A stretch of DNA of 35,688 nt from contig NZ_SPQG01000008.1 in the NCBI RefSeq assembly GCF_004944975.1, forward strand, positions 102,614 to 138,301, in the 5' to 3' direction. This document shows positions 1 to 8,904 of the stretch, piece after piece. Position numbers and translations under genes: made by a program. Position 1 is the stretch's first letter; each line of letters starts with the position of its first letter. A model generated the notes under the pieces. It ran no database searches. It was not told the origin of the DNA and saw nothing but the letters and a program-made list of their open reading frames with translations. The DNA is from Halorhabdus amylolytica. Its GTDB lineage: Archaea; Halobacteriota; Halobacteria; Halobacteriales; Haloarculaceae.

Positions 1-44
1 AACACCGCCGTCTTATCCGATTCCAATTATATCACAACAGAACC

Positions 45-52
45 TTTATAAT
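45..52 (+). promoter_or_regulatory. TATA box of the FGE gene
   Basis: TTTATAAT lies about 26 bases before the ATG at 78. This is the archaeal TATA-to-start-site spacing, so the transcript is probably leaderless or nearly so, and it supports the ATG at 78. Inference from spacing only. Confidence 0.5.
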
Positions 53-77
53 GCAATGAGCGAAAAGTACCTCCAGC

Positions 78-1088
78 ATGACAGAAGACGACTCAGCCTG
101 CTGTACGGCCGCTCGCGAGGGGGTTGAGCGCCCCTCCCGCGAGCAGGACCCCGAGGCGGCGTCGAGTACCCACAGGTCGACCAACCCCGCCGATGGCGAG
201 GACGACCGAACGACGGGGATGGTTCGGCTTGACGGCGGGACGTTCACGATGGGAACGGACTCGGACGTGGGCTTCCCCGAGGACGGGGAGGGGCCGGCCA
301 GAGAGGTAACGCTCTCGCCGTTCTATGTCGACAGGTACGCCGTGACCAACGCCGAGTTCCTGGCGTTCGTGCGCGAGACCGGTTACACTACTGAAGCCGA
401 ACGCTACGGGTGGTCGTTCGTCTTCGAGGACTTCGTCCTCGAGGCCGACCAGGGGCACGTCACCGCCAGCGTCTCGAACACACCGTGGTGGGTGGTTGTC
501 GAGGGGGCCAACTGGCTCCGCCCCTTCGGGCCGAGTTCGAACGTGCTCGAGGACCGCGAGCGTCTCAAACATCCCGTGACCCACGTCTCCTGGAACGACG
601 CCCAGGCCTACGCCGAGTGGGCGGGCAAGCGCCTCCCGACGGAGGCCGAGTGGGAGTACGCTGCCCGCGGCGGCCTCGAAAGCAAGCACTACCCCTGGGG
701 TGACAACCTGCGCCCCGACGGCGAGCACCGCTGTAACATCTGGCAGGGCGAGTTCCCCGAGTACAACACCGGCGAGGACGGCTACGAGGCGACAGCCCCA
801 GTCAACGAGTACGAACCCAACGACTACGGCCTCTACAACGTCTCCGGCAACGTCTGGGAGTGGTGTGCCGATTGGTTCAGCGCGGACTACCACACGACCG
901 ACGCCTACGACCCGGTGGACCCGACGGGGCCGGATGACGGCCAGAGCCGCGTGATGCGCGGCGGCTCTCACCTCTGTCACCGCTCGTGGTGTAACCGTTA
1001 CAGGGTGGCTGCACGCTCGAAGAACACCCCCGACAGCTCGACCACTAACATCGGGTTCCGGTGCGTGGTCGATCCTGCGCCCGAGTGA
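78..1088 (+). CDS. Formylglycine-generating enzyme (SUMF1/FGE family)
   Basis: Aerobic sulfatase maturase of 336 aa. The family uses copper and O2 to oxidise the Cys of C-x-P-x-R in nascent sulfatases to formylglycine. The FGE-sulfatase domain begins near residue 48 (GGTFTMGTD) and includes HPVTHVSWNDAQAY and LPTEAEWEYAARGG, typical of the family. Near the C-terminus, RGGSHLCHRSWCNRYR holds the C-x4-C pair (about Cys300 and Cys305) matching the two catalytic cysteines of human SUMF1, and NTPDSSTTNIGFRC follows as in true FGEs. Many FGE-sulfatase-domain proteins lack this Cys pair, so a genuine maturase is favoured. The first 45 or so residues are acidic and low in complexity, with no signal peptide, so it should act in the cytoplasm. 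A TATA box 26 bases upstream supports the start. The next gene downstream is a pseudogene; likely clients are the sulfatases at 3928, 5589 and 17377. Confidence 0.92.
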   Translation: MTEDDSACCTAAREGVERPSREQDPEAASSTHRSTNPADGEDDRTTGMVRLDGGTFTMGTDSDVGFPEDGEGPAREVTLSPFYVDRYAVTNAEFLAFVRETGYTTEAERYGWSFVFEDFVLEADQGHVTASVSNTPWWVVVEGANWLRPFGPSSNVLEDRERLKHPVTHVSWNDAQAYAEWAGKRLPTEAEWEYAARGGLESKHYPWGDNLRPDGEHRCNIWQGEFPEYNTGEDGYEATAPVNEYEPNDYGLYNVSGNVWEWCADWFSADYHTTDAYDPVDPTGPDDGQSRVMRGGSHLCHRSWCNRYRVAARSKNTPDSSTTNIGFRCVVDPAPE

Positions 1089-1160
1089 CTCGGCGCGACC
1101 GCTCCGTTCAGGTACTGTTACGCCGAAATATTTGTCATACCTTCTACACAGTCCGCGCGT

Positions 1161-2339
1161 ATGGGAACCGCAAAGTATTGAGACCGTGACCGGCTCGAAA
1201 ACGAAATCGAGGGCGTCCTCTCGTTCTATCACTCGAGATGTATGGATGAGGAGTTCGGAGGCTGTATCGCTCAACTCGACGAGGAGACGGGCGAGGTCTA
1301 CGACCGGAAGTCGCGCCACCTCGTTGTCTCGGCTCGCTTCCTGGTGAACTTCTCCGTCGCCGACCGACTGGCGGGTACGGGCGAGTACGAGTCGGCAGCG
1401 ACCCACGTTCTGTCGTTCCTGGAGAAACACCAGCGCGATGCCGAGCGCGGCGACTATCACTGGCTGCTGGGGGGACCGAACCCGTCGACTCCCGACGAGT
1501 CTGCTACGGTCACGCATTCACGTTTCTCGCGCTCACGCGAATCCTGAAGGCCGGCATCGCCGACATCAAGGACGACAGCGCAGCTGTACGACCTGCTGGA
1601 CGAGCGGTTCTGGGAACCCGAACACGGCCTCTGCAAGAGCGAGTACGACGACGACTGGAAAACGGCCGATGACTACCGCGGACAGAACGCGAACATACAC
1701 ATGTTCGAGGCGATAATCGCCGCGTACGAGGCCTCCGATACCGAGCGCTATCTCTACCGCGCGCTGACCATCGCACGGTCACTGACGGTGGACCTCACAG
1801 CGGACACCGACGGTCTCGTCTGAAAGCACTACACGGCCGACTGGGAGAACAACTTCGCGTACAACCGTGACCAGCCTTGCCACACCTTCCGGCCGTGGGG
1901 ATACCAGTCTGGCCACCAAGTCGAGTGGGCGAAACTACTGGGCGTGCTCGCGCGTCACGCCGACTGGCTCGTCCCCCGGGCTGAGGAGTTGTTCGACGCG
2001 GCACTCGAACACGGCTGGGATGACGACCGCGGCGGATTCTACCACTCGTTCGACCGGAGTCACGAACCGCTCGTGACCGAGAAGTACTCCTGGGAGGTGG
2101 CCGAGGCCGTTGACGCCGCAGCCGTGCTGTTCGAGCAGACCGACGAAGCGTCCTATCGAAAGTGGTACGACCGCTTCTGGTCGTACGCCAAACCAAATAT
2201 GGTCCACCCGGACTCGCGCAACTGGTACACGATAGTCACTGCGGACAACGAGGCCGTGCCGACGCGCGAGGGCGTGGCGGTCGAACCGGGCTATCATCCG
2301 ATTGGAGCATGTCTGGACGGCGTCCGGGTGTTCGGCTGA
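1161..2339 (+). pseudogene. Broken N-acylglucosamine 2-epimerase (AGE) family gene
   Basis: Joined across frames this gives about 390 codons, the usual length of AGE-family sugar 2-epimerases/isomerases, which have an (alpha/alpha)6 barrel and cytoplasmic location. Recognisable pieces are DRLENEIEGVLSFYHSRC at the N-terminus, YGHAFTFLALTRILKAGI, WEPEHGLCKSEYDDDW, and GYQSGHQVEWAKLLGVLARH with a conserved His. Lesions: an in-frame TGA at 1179 just after the ATG at 1161; a frame change near 1498; a return to the first frame near 1580; and a second in-frame TGA at 1821, where relatives usually have Trp before the HYTADW stretch. The final part, 1944-2339, is open to its own stop. With two nonsense codons and two frame changes I call it a pseudogene. 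It probably once interconverted a sugar released from the imported glycan. The exact epimerase subtype cannot be told. Confidence 0.82.
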
Positions 2340-2630
2340 GTCAGCAGTATTTCGTCGCGACGAATCCTCGACGATGGGACACCGAGGGCGGCACTCTTCG
2401 GCGTCTTCCGTAGTTCGTCACAACCTTTCACATCTCGAATCGACGAGACGGCCGATATGAGGGCGATTCCCTGAATTCCGTCTCAGGGACGGCAGGACTT
2501 TCTCACGCACAAACACCGTAACGTCGTCTCGAGCGCATACTGTTATATTTGACGGGCCGCGTTGCGGGAGGGCCCACGGACCGTCGATAACGACTCCGGA
2601 ACAGTTCAACACTGTCGCGTTTCCAGTACT
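2340..2630. other. Intergenic stretch, no gene seen
   Basis: No ORF here resembles a protein I recognise. A perfect 14-base palindrome (TTCGTCGCGACGAA, 2351-2364) lies just after the AGE pseudogene; its role is unknown. Confidence 0.4.
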
Positions 2631-2633
2631 TAA

Positions 2634-2652
2634 AACCGGCGCGAAGCCGGTT
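2634..2652. repeat. Hairpin near left edge of transposase remnant
   Basis: AACCGGC, loop GCGAA, GCCGGTT: a perfect 7-bp stem. It lies just before the transposase remnant that starts near 2690 and may be part of that element's end or an old terminator. Confidence 0.45.
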
Positions 2653-2689
2653 ATGACGATCTAATGACTCGGTGCTCAAAGGAACCAGT

Positions 2690-3441
2690 CAGGTCCTCAT
2701 CGGGTAAAACGCACGTCGAAAACTTCAATCTTGACCAGTCCACAGCCAGCGCCAGTGTATTCGCTGCTCGACGAATTTGCCAGCGAGTCCGTCGCTGACG
2801 AGTTCAACATTGGCAAACACACCAAGAAACACGACTTCGACAACGACGTCAAAGTCGCTGCGCGTGAAGGGATCGATCCTTCAGATTCGGTGGCCGAACT
2901 CGAAGAAACAACCGGCACAGACGCTGACATGGAGAAGATGTTGCCTCTACGTTCTCATGGTACACAAACGACCGCGACTACCACGCTGTCGTCCGCACCA
3001 TGTTCGAACTACTCCACATTCCACAGTTGTGCCATCAACGTGCCGTCCAGCGGAAAACGACTCCAACGACTCATGCGAGGCGTTGTTGCGACCGATGCTA
3101 CCAATCTCGAACTCGCACGGTCGGTCGTCGTCTCGGACGAATTCGTCGGCGACGACATGCAATCCTACAAGATCGACAGCCTGTATGAGGCGTTGGAGCG
3201 ACTCCCCAAGAGCAACTCTCGGAGTACGGTGTTGAGGTCGACAGCGTTGAGGAGCCCTACATTTTCCAGGCGATCAAATAGTAAATTCATCGAAACCTAC
3301 GCGAAGGTGTCGAGCGGGTGTTCTCTCGGCTGAAGTCGTTCACCGGTCTTGATCAGGCGCACGCAAGGTGAAAAACGTCGAGAAACACGTCGTTCTCTCA
3401 GCGTTCGAGCTGGTTGCAGCGTCACTGACCGCAAAACCATG
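2690..3441 (+). pseudogene. Decayed, internally deleted IS4/ISH8-like transposase
   Basis: Fragments in different frames look like one haloarchaeal DDE transposase. The N-terminal part (from about 2731) contains LLDEFASESVADEFNIGK and then HDFDNDVKVAAREGIDPS. A second frame gives MFELLHIPQLCHQ (from 3000). A third gives GVVATDATNLELARSVVVSD, with an Asp resembling the first catalytic Asp. After this the central part is missing and the C-terminus resumes as ERVFSRLKSFTGLDQA (about 3309) and, one frame over, VKNVEKHVVLSAFELVAASL to a stop at 3439-3441. So there are several frameshifts plus an internal deletion, and it cannot be active. The family call (IS4, ISH8-like) is from memory of haloarchaeal transposases and is moderate; that it is a transposase remnant is more secure. 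Confidence 0.65.
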
Positions 3442-3508
3442 ACAAACTAGAACTGATACGCTCTTCAAGCCAACTCATCTGAGCGTCACGGGCAACCGCG
3501 CAGATGCC

Positions 3509-3538
3509 GCCGCCTGAGAGACATCGCTCTCAGGCGGC
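3509..3538. repeat. Perfect 12-bp hairpin
   Basis: GCCGCCTGAGAG (3509-3520), loop ACATCG, CTCTCAGGCGGC (3527-3538). It lies about 70 bases after the transposase remnant. It may be an IS-end hairpin; no T-run follows, so a terminator is less likely. Confidence 0.6.
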
Positions 3539-3544
3539 TCTCAT

Positions 3545-3925
3545 TCGTGACTGACTCCTTATTAATCGGGCTAGATTACCGGCTTACTCAGCCGAATATA
3601 TCAGATCGAATATGACATCTGGGTCGGGTTCATCACTGCTGAGTCAGATTCAGGCCCGGCTGTGCAGTCCGGCGAATTAGTTTTGAACGTACAACAAGGT
3701 ATAAAATTATAGTAAACACCCCATCAGATACTATTTTCACAGAAATGTTCTCGGAAGAATATGACTTATTCAGAGCCGGTTCTGGCCAAATCATGCGATA
3801 ATTGGAATCCGCCACGCAGTCAACCTCTCCGAGGGGCTGTGTGTCGTCACCGTCGAGTCGCTCACTCTCGACTCCGAGCGAGCGTGACCCCAACGCTCCG
3901 CCCGTATCCCCCCTCTCCAGATCTC
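3545..3925. other. AT-rich intergenic region, no gene seen
   Basis: Between the hairpin at 3509 and the 3' end of the minus-strand sulfatase no convincing gene is present. Base composition is clearly lower in GC than in the genes to the right. AT-rich patches (for example around 3700-3715) look promoter-like but face no gene. Probably debris of old insertions. Confidence 0.4.
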
Positions 3926-3927
3926 GT

Positions 3928-5376
3928 TCACCAATGTCCCCGGCGCTCCGGGAGCGGGTCGACCGTCCGCGCCATCCTGTCGGTGAGCCGCGTCACCAGT
4001 TCCTGCTGCACACTGGTGTAGTCCGGGTCCCCCCATCGATTGACCCGTTCCTCGGGGTCGCGTTCGAGGTCGTACAACTCCCCGTCTTCGGGCCCGTGGT
4101 GGCGGACCAGTTTGTAGCGCTCGGTCCGCAGCATCGTCGCGTACGCCGGCGGATCGGTGTGGCGCTTGGAGGCGTTGTAGAACTCGCAGTAAGCGGATTC
4201 GCGGTGGGGGCGCTCGCGTTCCGTGTCTCCACCCGTCAGTAGCGGCCAAAGCGACCGTCCCTGCATCCCGGGTGGGTGTTCCTGGCCGGCGGCGTCCAGA
4301 ATCGTCGGCGCGAGGTCGGTCAACTCCACGAGGTCGTCTACCACGCGGCCCTCCCGGACCTGCCCGGGCCAAGAGACCACCAGCGGCACCCGAACGGTGG
4401 GCTCGTAGAAGTACGGCCCTTTCTTGTAGATGCCGTGGTCGCCGAGCATCTCGCCGTGGTCGGCACAGAACACAACGAACGTGTCCTCACGCTGGCCCGT
4501 CTCCGCCAGCGCGTTGAGCAGACGCGCCACGTTGTCGTCGACGTGGTCGATCATCGCGTAGTAGGCCGCCCGCACGAGTCGGTGCTCGTCGTCGGTCAGA
4601 TTCGCACCTTCTAGCCGGCCCGAGGTGGCCGCCTCTCGCTGGACGGCGGGTTTGCCGTCGAGTTCGCCAGGGTCGAAGTTCGGTGTCTCGATCTCCCGGT
4701 CGAGGTACCGTTCGAGGGAGGCCCGCGGCGGATCGAACGGGTGATGTGGGTCGAAGTAGTTGAGCGAGCACAGCCACGGGTCGTCGGTATCGGCGGCCGT
4801 CCGCACGTACTCGATGGCGCGGTCGGTACACCACGTCGTATGGTGGCGCTCTGTCGGCTGGGACGTCTCGACGTAGGGCGACCCCTCGTAGGGGGACGGG
4901 TCGAAGCGCTCGCCCTGCCCGCGGAGCCACTGTCGGTACTCGTTCTCGGGAGCGTCATCGCCGGGGCTCGCCGACCAGTGGGCCGTCCCGTACCCGTCGT
5001 CAACCGGACGGACCGGCTCTCGGGCCGTCGCGTCGGTCGCGTCGTCGGGATTGGTCGGCGAGAGATGGAACTTCCCGGCCAGCGCACACCGATACCCCGC
5101 TTCGGCGAGGTGGGTCGTCACGAGCCGCTCGCGCCGCGGGATGGGCTGGCCGTTCTGCCGACAGCGCGTCGTCCGGGGGTAGCGCCCGGTCAGCATGCTC
5201 GCCCGACTGGGCGTACATACCGGTGACTGGCAGTACGCCCGGTCGAAGCGGACCCCGGAGTTCGCGAGGGCGTCCAGCGTCGGCGTCTCCACGACGTCGT
5301 TGCCGGCGGCGCCCAGCGCGTCGTAACGGTGCTGGTCGGTACAGATCCACAAGACGTTCGGACGTTTCGATGGCAT
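3928..5376 (-). CDS. Type I sulfatase (motif CTPSR), cytoplasmic
   Basis: 482 aa arylsulfatase-fold enzyme predicted to hydrolyse a sulfate ester on a sugar. NVLWICTDQHRYD opens the fold, with metal-binding Asp14/Gln15. SPVCTPSRASMLTGR carries Cys54, the residue to be converted to formylglycine. GKFHL follows (Lys and His of the sulfate pocket), and FCADHGEMLGDHGIYKKG holds the second metal-binding Asp-His pair. The C-terminal subdomain has the usual RTERYKLVRH and LYDLERDPEE. There is no signal peptide or membrane segment, so it should act in the cytoplasm. The ATG at 5376 is supported by a TATA-like GTATAC at 5409-5414. It is divergent from the sulfatase at 5589 across 212 bases. The sulfation position it attacks cannot be read from sequence. 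Confidence 0.92.
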   Translation of the reverse strand: MPSKRPNVLWICTDQHRYDALGAAGNDVVETPTLDALANSGVRFDRAYCQSPVCTPSRASMLTGRYPRTTRCRQNGQPIPRRERLVTTHLAEAGYRCALAGKFHLSPTNPDDATDATAREPVRPVDDGYGTAHWSASPGDDAPENEYRQWLRGQGERFDPSPYEGSPYVETSQPTERHHTTWCTDRAIEYVRTAADTDDPWLCSLNYFDPHHPFDPPRASLERYLDREIETPNFDPGELDGKPAVQREAATSGRLEGANLTDDEHRLVRAAYYAMIDHVDDNVARLLNALAETGQREDTFVVFCADHGEMLGDHGIYKKGPYFYEPTVRVPLVVSWPGQVREGRVVDDLVELTDLAPTILDAAGQEHPPGMQGRSLWPLLTGGDTERERPHRESAYCEFYNASKRHTDPPAYATMLRTERYKLVRHHGPEDGELYDLERDPEERVNRWGDPDYTSVQQELVTRLTDRMARTVDPLPERRGHW

Positions 5377-5588
5377 GGGTCGGGCTCCGACGGCAGGTGC
5401 CGCCGGTCGTATACCACACTACGACGGCCGCCTCCCTAAGGGTTCCTCCACGCCGACGCGTGGTCGTCCGCCGCCATCCACGGGCAGAGCCGGCGCATCG
5501 CGCCCGCTCCGACCGGTCGTCTGGGTTCGAGGTCCACTCGCTACCGTGGGACAAGGTATATCCCCCTGCTCGCCGAGTTTTCGAGGCG
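5377..5588. promoter_or_regulatory. Divergent promoter region between two sulfatase genes
   Basis: TATAT at 5557-5561 lies about 28 bases before the ATG at 5589. GTATAC at 5409-5414 lies about 36 bases before the ATG of the minus-strand sulfatase at 5376. The gene pair may be co-regulated. No clear operator was seen. Confidence 0.45.
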
Positions 5589-6899
5589 ATGGCCCCTGAC
5601 CGCCCTAACGTTCTGTTCGTCTTGACCGACCAGCAGCGCTGGGACACCGTCGGTCCCCACACCCCGATGGACCTCACGCCGAACCTCGACGAGATGGCCG
5701 CGGCGGGAACGGCCTTCGACCGGACGTTCTCGCCACAGCCGTTGTGCGCTCCCGCGCGCGCATCGCTCCAGACGGGGCAGTACGCCACCGACCACAGCGT
5801 CTGGAAAAACGACATCGCGCTTCCCGACGACGAGCGCTTGCTCGGCCGGGCGTTCTCACGGGCGGGCTACGACACCGGCTACGTCGGCAAGTGGCACCTC
5901 TCGACGGCGGGCACCGACCCGACGCCGCCCGACCGCCGTGGCGGCTACGACTACTGGCGGGCGGCCGACGTCCTGGAGTTCACCTCACACCCCGACGAGG
6001 GCTACGTCTACGACGACGAGGGCGAGCGACGCTCGTTCGAGAGCTACCGCGTCGACGCCATGACCGAGTACGCTCGGTCGTTCATTCGCCGCGATCGCGA
6101 GGCGCCGTTCTTCTGCTTCCTCTCCTATCTCGAACCCCACCACCAGAACGACATGGAGGCGTACGTCGCGCCGGAAGGCTACGCTGAGCGGTACGCGAAC
6201 CCATGGGTCCCGCCCGACCTGGAGGGTGTTCCCGGCGACTGGTACGAGTCACTGCCCGACTACTACGGTATCTGCAGGCGCATCGACGAGTGTCTCGGCG
6301 ACCTGCTCGCCACGCTCGAAGCCGAGGGCGTCGCCGACGAGACGGTCGTCGTCTTCACGTCCGATCACGGCTCGCACTTCCGGACGCGCAACGAGGAATA
6401 CAAGCGCAGCTGCCACGAGGCCGCTATCCGCGTGCCCGCAGTCGCCACTGGCCCGGGCTTTCGCGATGGGGGCCGCGTCTCGGAACTGGTGAGCCTGCTC
6501 GATTGGCCACCGACGCTGCTGTCGGCGGCGGGCATCGACGTGCCGGACCAGATGGCCGGGCGCGACCTCCACCCCCTCGTGTCTGGCGTCGATGACTGGC
6601 GCGAGGAGGTGTTCGTCCAGGTCAGCGAGTCCTCTCTCGGGCGGGCACTGCGGACCGACCGCTGGAAGTACGGCGTCTACGACCCCGACTCCGAGGGGAC
6701 CGACGTGCCCGCCAACGATACCTACCGCGAGCGCTACCTCTACGACCTGCAGGCCGACCCCTACGAGCAGGTGAATCTCGTCGGCCACGACGACTACCGT
6801 GAGGTGGCCGACCACCTCCGGGAACGACTAACCGACCGCATCGAGGCCGTCGAGGACGAACGCCCGACGATCCGCCGCCAGCCGCACCAGCACTACTGA
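5589..6899 (+). CDS. Type I sulfatase (motif CAPAR), cytoplasmic
   Basis: 436 aa from the ATG at 5589. The reading frame is open back to 5223, but that extension lies over the opposite-strand sulfatase and its promoter. The family N-terminus NVLFVLTDQQRWD begins right after this ATG, and a TATAT box is about 28 bases upstream. Asp14/Gln15 are metal ligands. PLCAPARASLQTGQY carries Cys53 for formylglycine; Ala in place of the usual Ser after the Pro still fits C-x-P-x-R. GKWHLS and TSDHGSHFRTRNEE complete the active site, and RALRTDRWKYGVYD plus YDLQADPYEQVNLVG mark the C-terminal subdomain. No signal peptide. Its stop overlaps, tail to tail, the stop of the GH42 pseudogene at 6893. The substrate is unknown. 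Confidence 0.9.
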   Translation: MAPDRPNVLFVLTDQQRWDTVGPHTPMDLTPNLDEMAAAGTAFDRTFSPQPLCAPARASLQTGQYATDHSVWKNDIALPDDERLLGRAFSRAGYDTGYVGKWHLSTAGTDPTPPDRRGGYDYWRAADVLEFTSHPDEGYVYDDEGERRSFESYRVDAMTEYARSFIRRDREAPFFCFLSYLEPHHQNDMEAYVAPEGYAERYANPWVPPDLEGVPGDWYESLPDYYGICRRIDECLGDLLATLEAEGVADETVVVFTSDHGSHFRTRNEEYKRSCHEAAIRVPAVATGPGFRDGGRVSELVSLLDWPPTLLSAAGIDVPDQMAGRDLHPLVSGVDDWREEVFVQVSESSLGRALRTDRWKYGVYDPDSEGTDVPANDTYRERYLYDLQADPYEQVNLVGHDDYREVADHLRERLTDRIEAVEDERPTIRRQPHQHY

Positions 6900-8902
6900 G
6901 TACTGTCTCCTTCAAGGAGAATCTCGAGCGAGGAAGCGTCGCTCTCGGTGACGAGGACGTCGTAAGCCCCGACGGGCGTCGTCCCGATAATGGGTTCGCC
7001 ACCGTCGACGTGAACCCGGTCGGACGTGAAGTTCACGCAGAAACAGTACTGCCCGGGCTGGGTGAGGCGCACGCCGTCGGGTAGCGGTTCCGCGCGGTAG
7101 TCGACGCCCACCGCGTCCAGCAGGTCAGTACAGAGGGCGTCGGCCAACTGGCCCTCCGGCCAGACGTCGACGTACGTCACCGTCCACTCGCCGACATCGT
7201 TGGTCGTGATTTCCGCCTCGCCCCCACTGACTCCGCTCCGATTCTCGCCCAGGATTCGGGCCGATTCGGTGTGAGCCACTCGCCCCACGTCCGGTAGTTG
7301 TAGTGGTTGCCCTCGTAGGAGACGAAGGTGTCGAGCGCGTCTGTGACAGTCTCGTGCTCCTCGACAGTCGCGCCCACGAGCGAGCGCATCGGGCCGGGTC
7401 GAGGCGTCTCATAGACGCGGTCGTACCTGTCCTTGCAGCCCATGCGGATGGACACAAGCAGGTGGCCGCCGTCGCGGACGTACGATTCGAGGCGGGCCAC
7501 CCATCCATCGTCGACGAGGTACAGCGTCGGCGCGACGACGGAGTCGTATGCACCGAGGTCGTCGTCGGGGTGAGCCACATCGACGGGGACGCCGCGTGCG
7601 CGCAGGATGTCGAAGTACGTCTGGAGATGCACCCAGTAGTCGAACTCCGGCGAGTGGGGCTATTCGCTCAGCGCCCACAGACTCTCGTAGTCCAGCAGTA
7701 CGGCCACGTCGGCATCCGGCTGGGCCGGGGCCGCCAGCGCGTCAAGGTTGCCGGCGGCGGCGTCGGCGTCGCGGTAGCCCCGGTCGATTCGGCCGACGTG
7801 GCCGAGTAAGCCGCTGTGGTACTGCTCCTGACCCTGCGAGCAGGTCCGCCAGCTGAAGTACACGACCGCCTCGGTGCCGTGGCCGTTCGCCTGCAGCGTC
7901 CACAGCCGCATTGTGCCCTCGACGGGCTGGGGGCTGGCCGGCGGCCAGTTGATGTCGCTCAGCTGTTGCTCCATCCTCCAGAACGCCCCCTCGGCCGCGC
8001 CGCGGCAGATAGCGTGGTACAGCGCGAGTTCGTCTGGGTCGCCCGCCCACAGTTCGTCACGGGTGGGCGACTCGTCCGAGCGGGTCTGGACGAATCTCGT
8101 CGGGTAGGAGTCCCACGCGGGGAAGTCGACGGTGTCACCCAGCACGTGGACGTCCAGCGTTTCGAACCCGCCGATGACGTTGTGCGTCAGGAACCACTCA
8201 TCGTTCGCCTCGCGCAGGCGCGCCGCCTGACGCTCGTTGTAGGTGACGGCGCTGTCGCTGGCGAAGCGGTAGTATTCTAGCAGGAGCGACGGGAGGTGTC
8301 CCGAGGGCGTCGGCTCCGGGAGATCGACGTCCGAAAGCGACCTGTACTGCTGGCTCCAGAAGGCCGTCCCCCAGGTCTTGTTGAGCGCCTTGACGTCCTC
8401 GTAGTGCTCGGGGGGCACGCTCGGAATGCGTCGGCGCAGTCGTCACAGTAACAGCGGATGGTCCCGTGACAGCTGTACTCGTTGTCGATCTGCCAGCCGG
8501 CGACCCCCTCGTGGTCGGCGTAGCGCTCGGCCAGCACGTCGACGATACGATCGGCTCCTTGTAGTAGGCAGGGCTGTTGAAACAGTACGCTCGACGACTA
8601 CCGAAGCCCTGGACCGTCCTGTCGATGCTCTCACGGTGGATCGAGGGGCGTTTCTCGTAGAGCTACTTCGTCAGCGCGGCCGTGGGCGTACACAGCACCC
8701 CCTGCATGTCGCGCTCGGCGATAGATTCGAAGACGTCGTCGAGCCACTCGAACGCGAAGCTACCGCGCTCGGGTTCGAATGCGCCTCAGGCGAACTCACC
8801 TATCCGGTCGTATTCGATGCCGGCTTCGGCCATCCGCTCGATAGCGGGGTCGTGTGTCGATTCGTCCCAGTGCTCTGGGAAGTGGCAGACGCCAACGTGC
8901 AT
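6893..8902 (-). pseudogene. Broken GH42 beta-galactosidase
   Basis: Reading back from ATG 8902 (MHVGVCHFPEHWDE) gives a GH42 beta-galactosidase of normal length, about 665 codons, in several pieces. Both catalytic regions are visible: QIDNEYSCHG (acid/base Glu, near 8480) and WRMEQQLSDINW (nucleophile Glu, near 7970). Lesions: an in-frame TGA at 8786-8788, where relatives have Trp after GEFA; TAG at 8663-8665, also at a Trp position; a frame change near 8565; another near 8420; an in-frame TAG at 7660-7662; and a final frame change near 7280. The last frame ends at 6893. It would have cleaved terminal beta-galactosides inside the cell. The many substitutions argue for true decay rather than sequencing error. 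It lies directly downstream of, and on the same strand as, the TrmB/GH43-like pair, so it was probably the third gene of that operon. Confidence 0.88.
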
Positions 8903-8904
8903 AC

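Noticed and set aside
93-1517. 474-residue open frame on the minus strand opposite FGE
   Set aside because: Antisense shadow. FGE on the plus strand has its active-site Cys pair and family motifs, and the minus frame runs through two unrelated genes.
3509-3538. 12-bp hairpin as an intrinsic terminator
   Set aside because: No T-run follows on either strand, and no intact gene ends next to it.
5223-5588. N-terminal extension of the CAPAR sulfatase
   Set aside because: It lies over the opposite sulfatase and the divergent promoter, is Arg/Pro-rich without family similarity, and the TATA box is placed for ATG 5589.
1179-8788. Recoding of TGA or TAG (selenocysteine, pyrrolysine or Trp) as explanation for in-frame stops in the AGE and GH42 genes
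   Set aside because: Both stop types occur at ordinary Trp, Arg or Gln positions, frame changes are present as well, and intact neighbours end in TGA or TAG normally.
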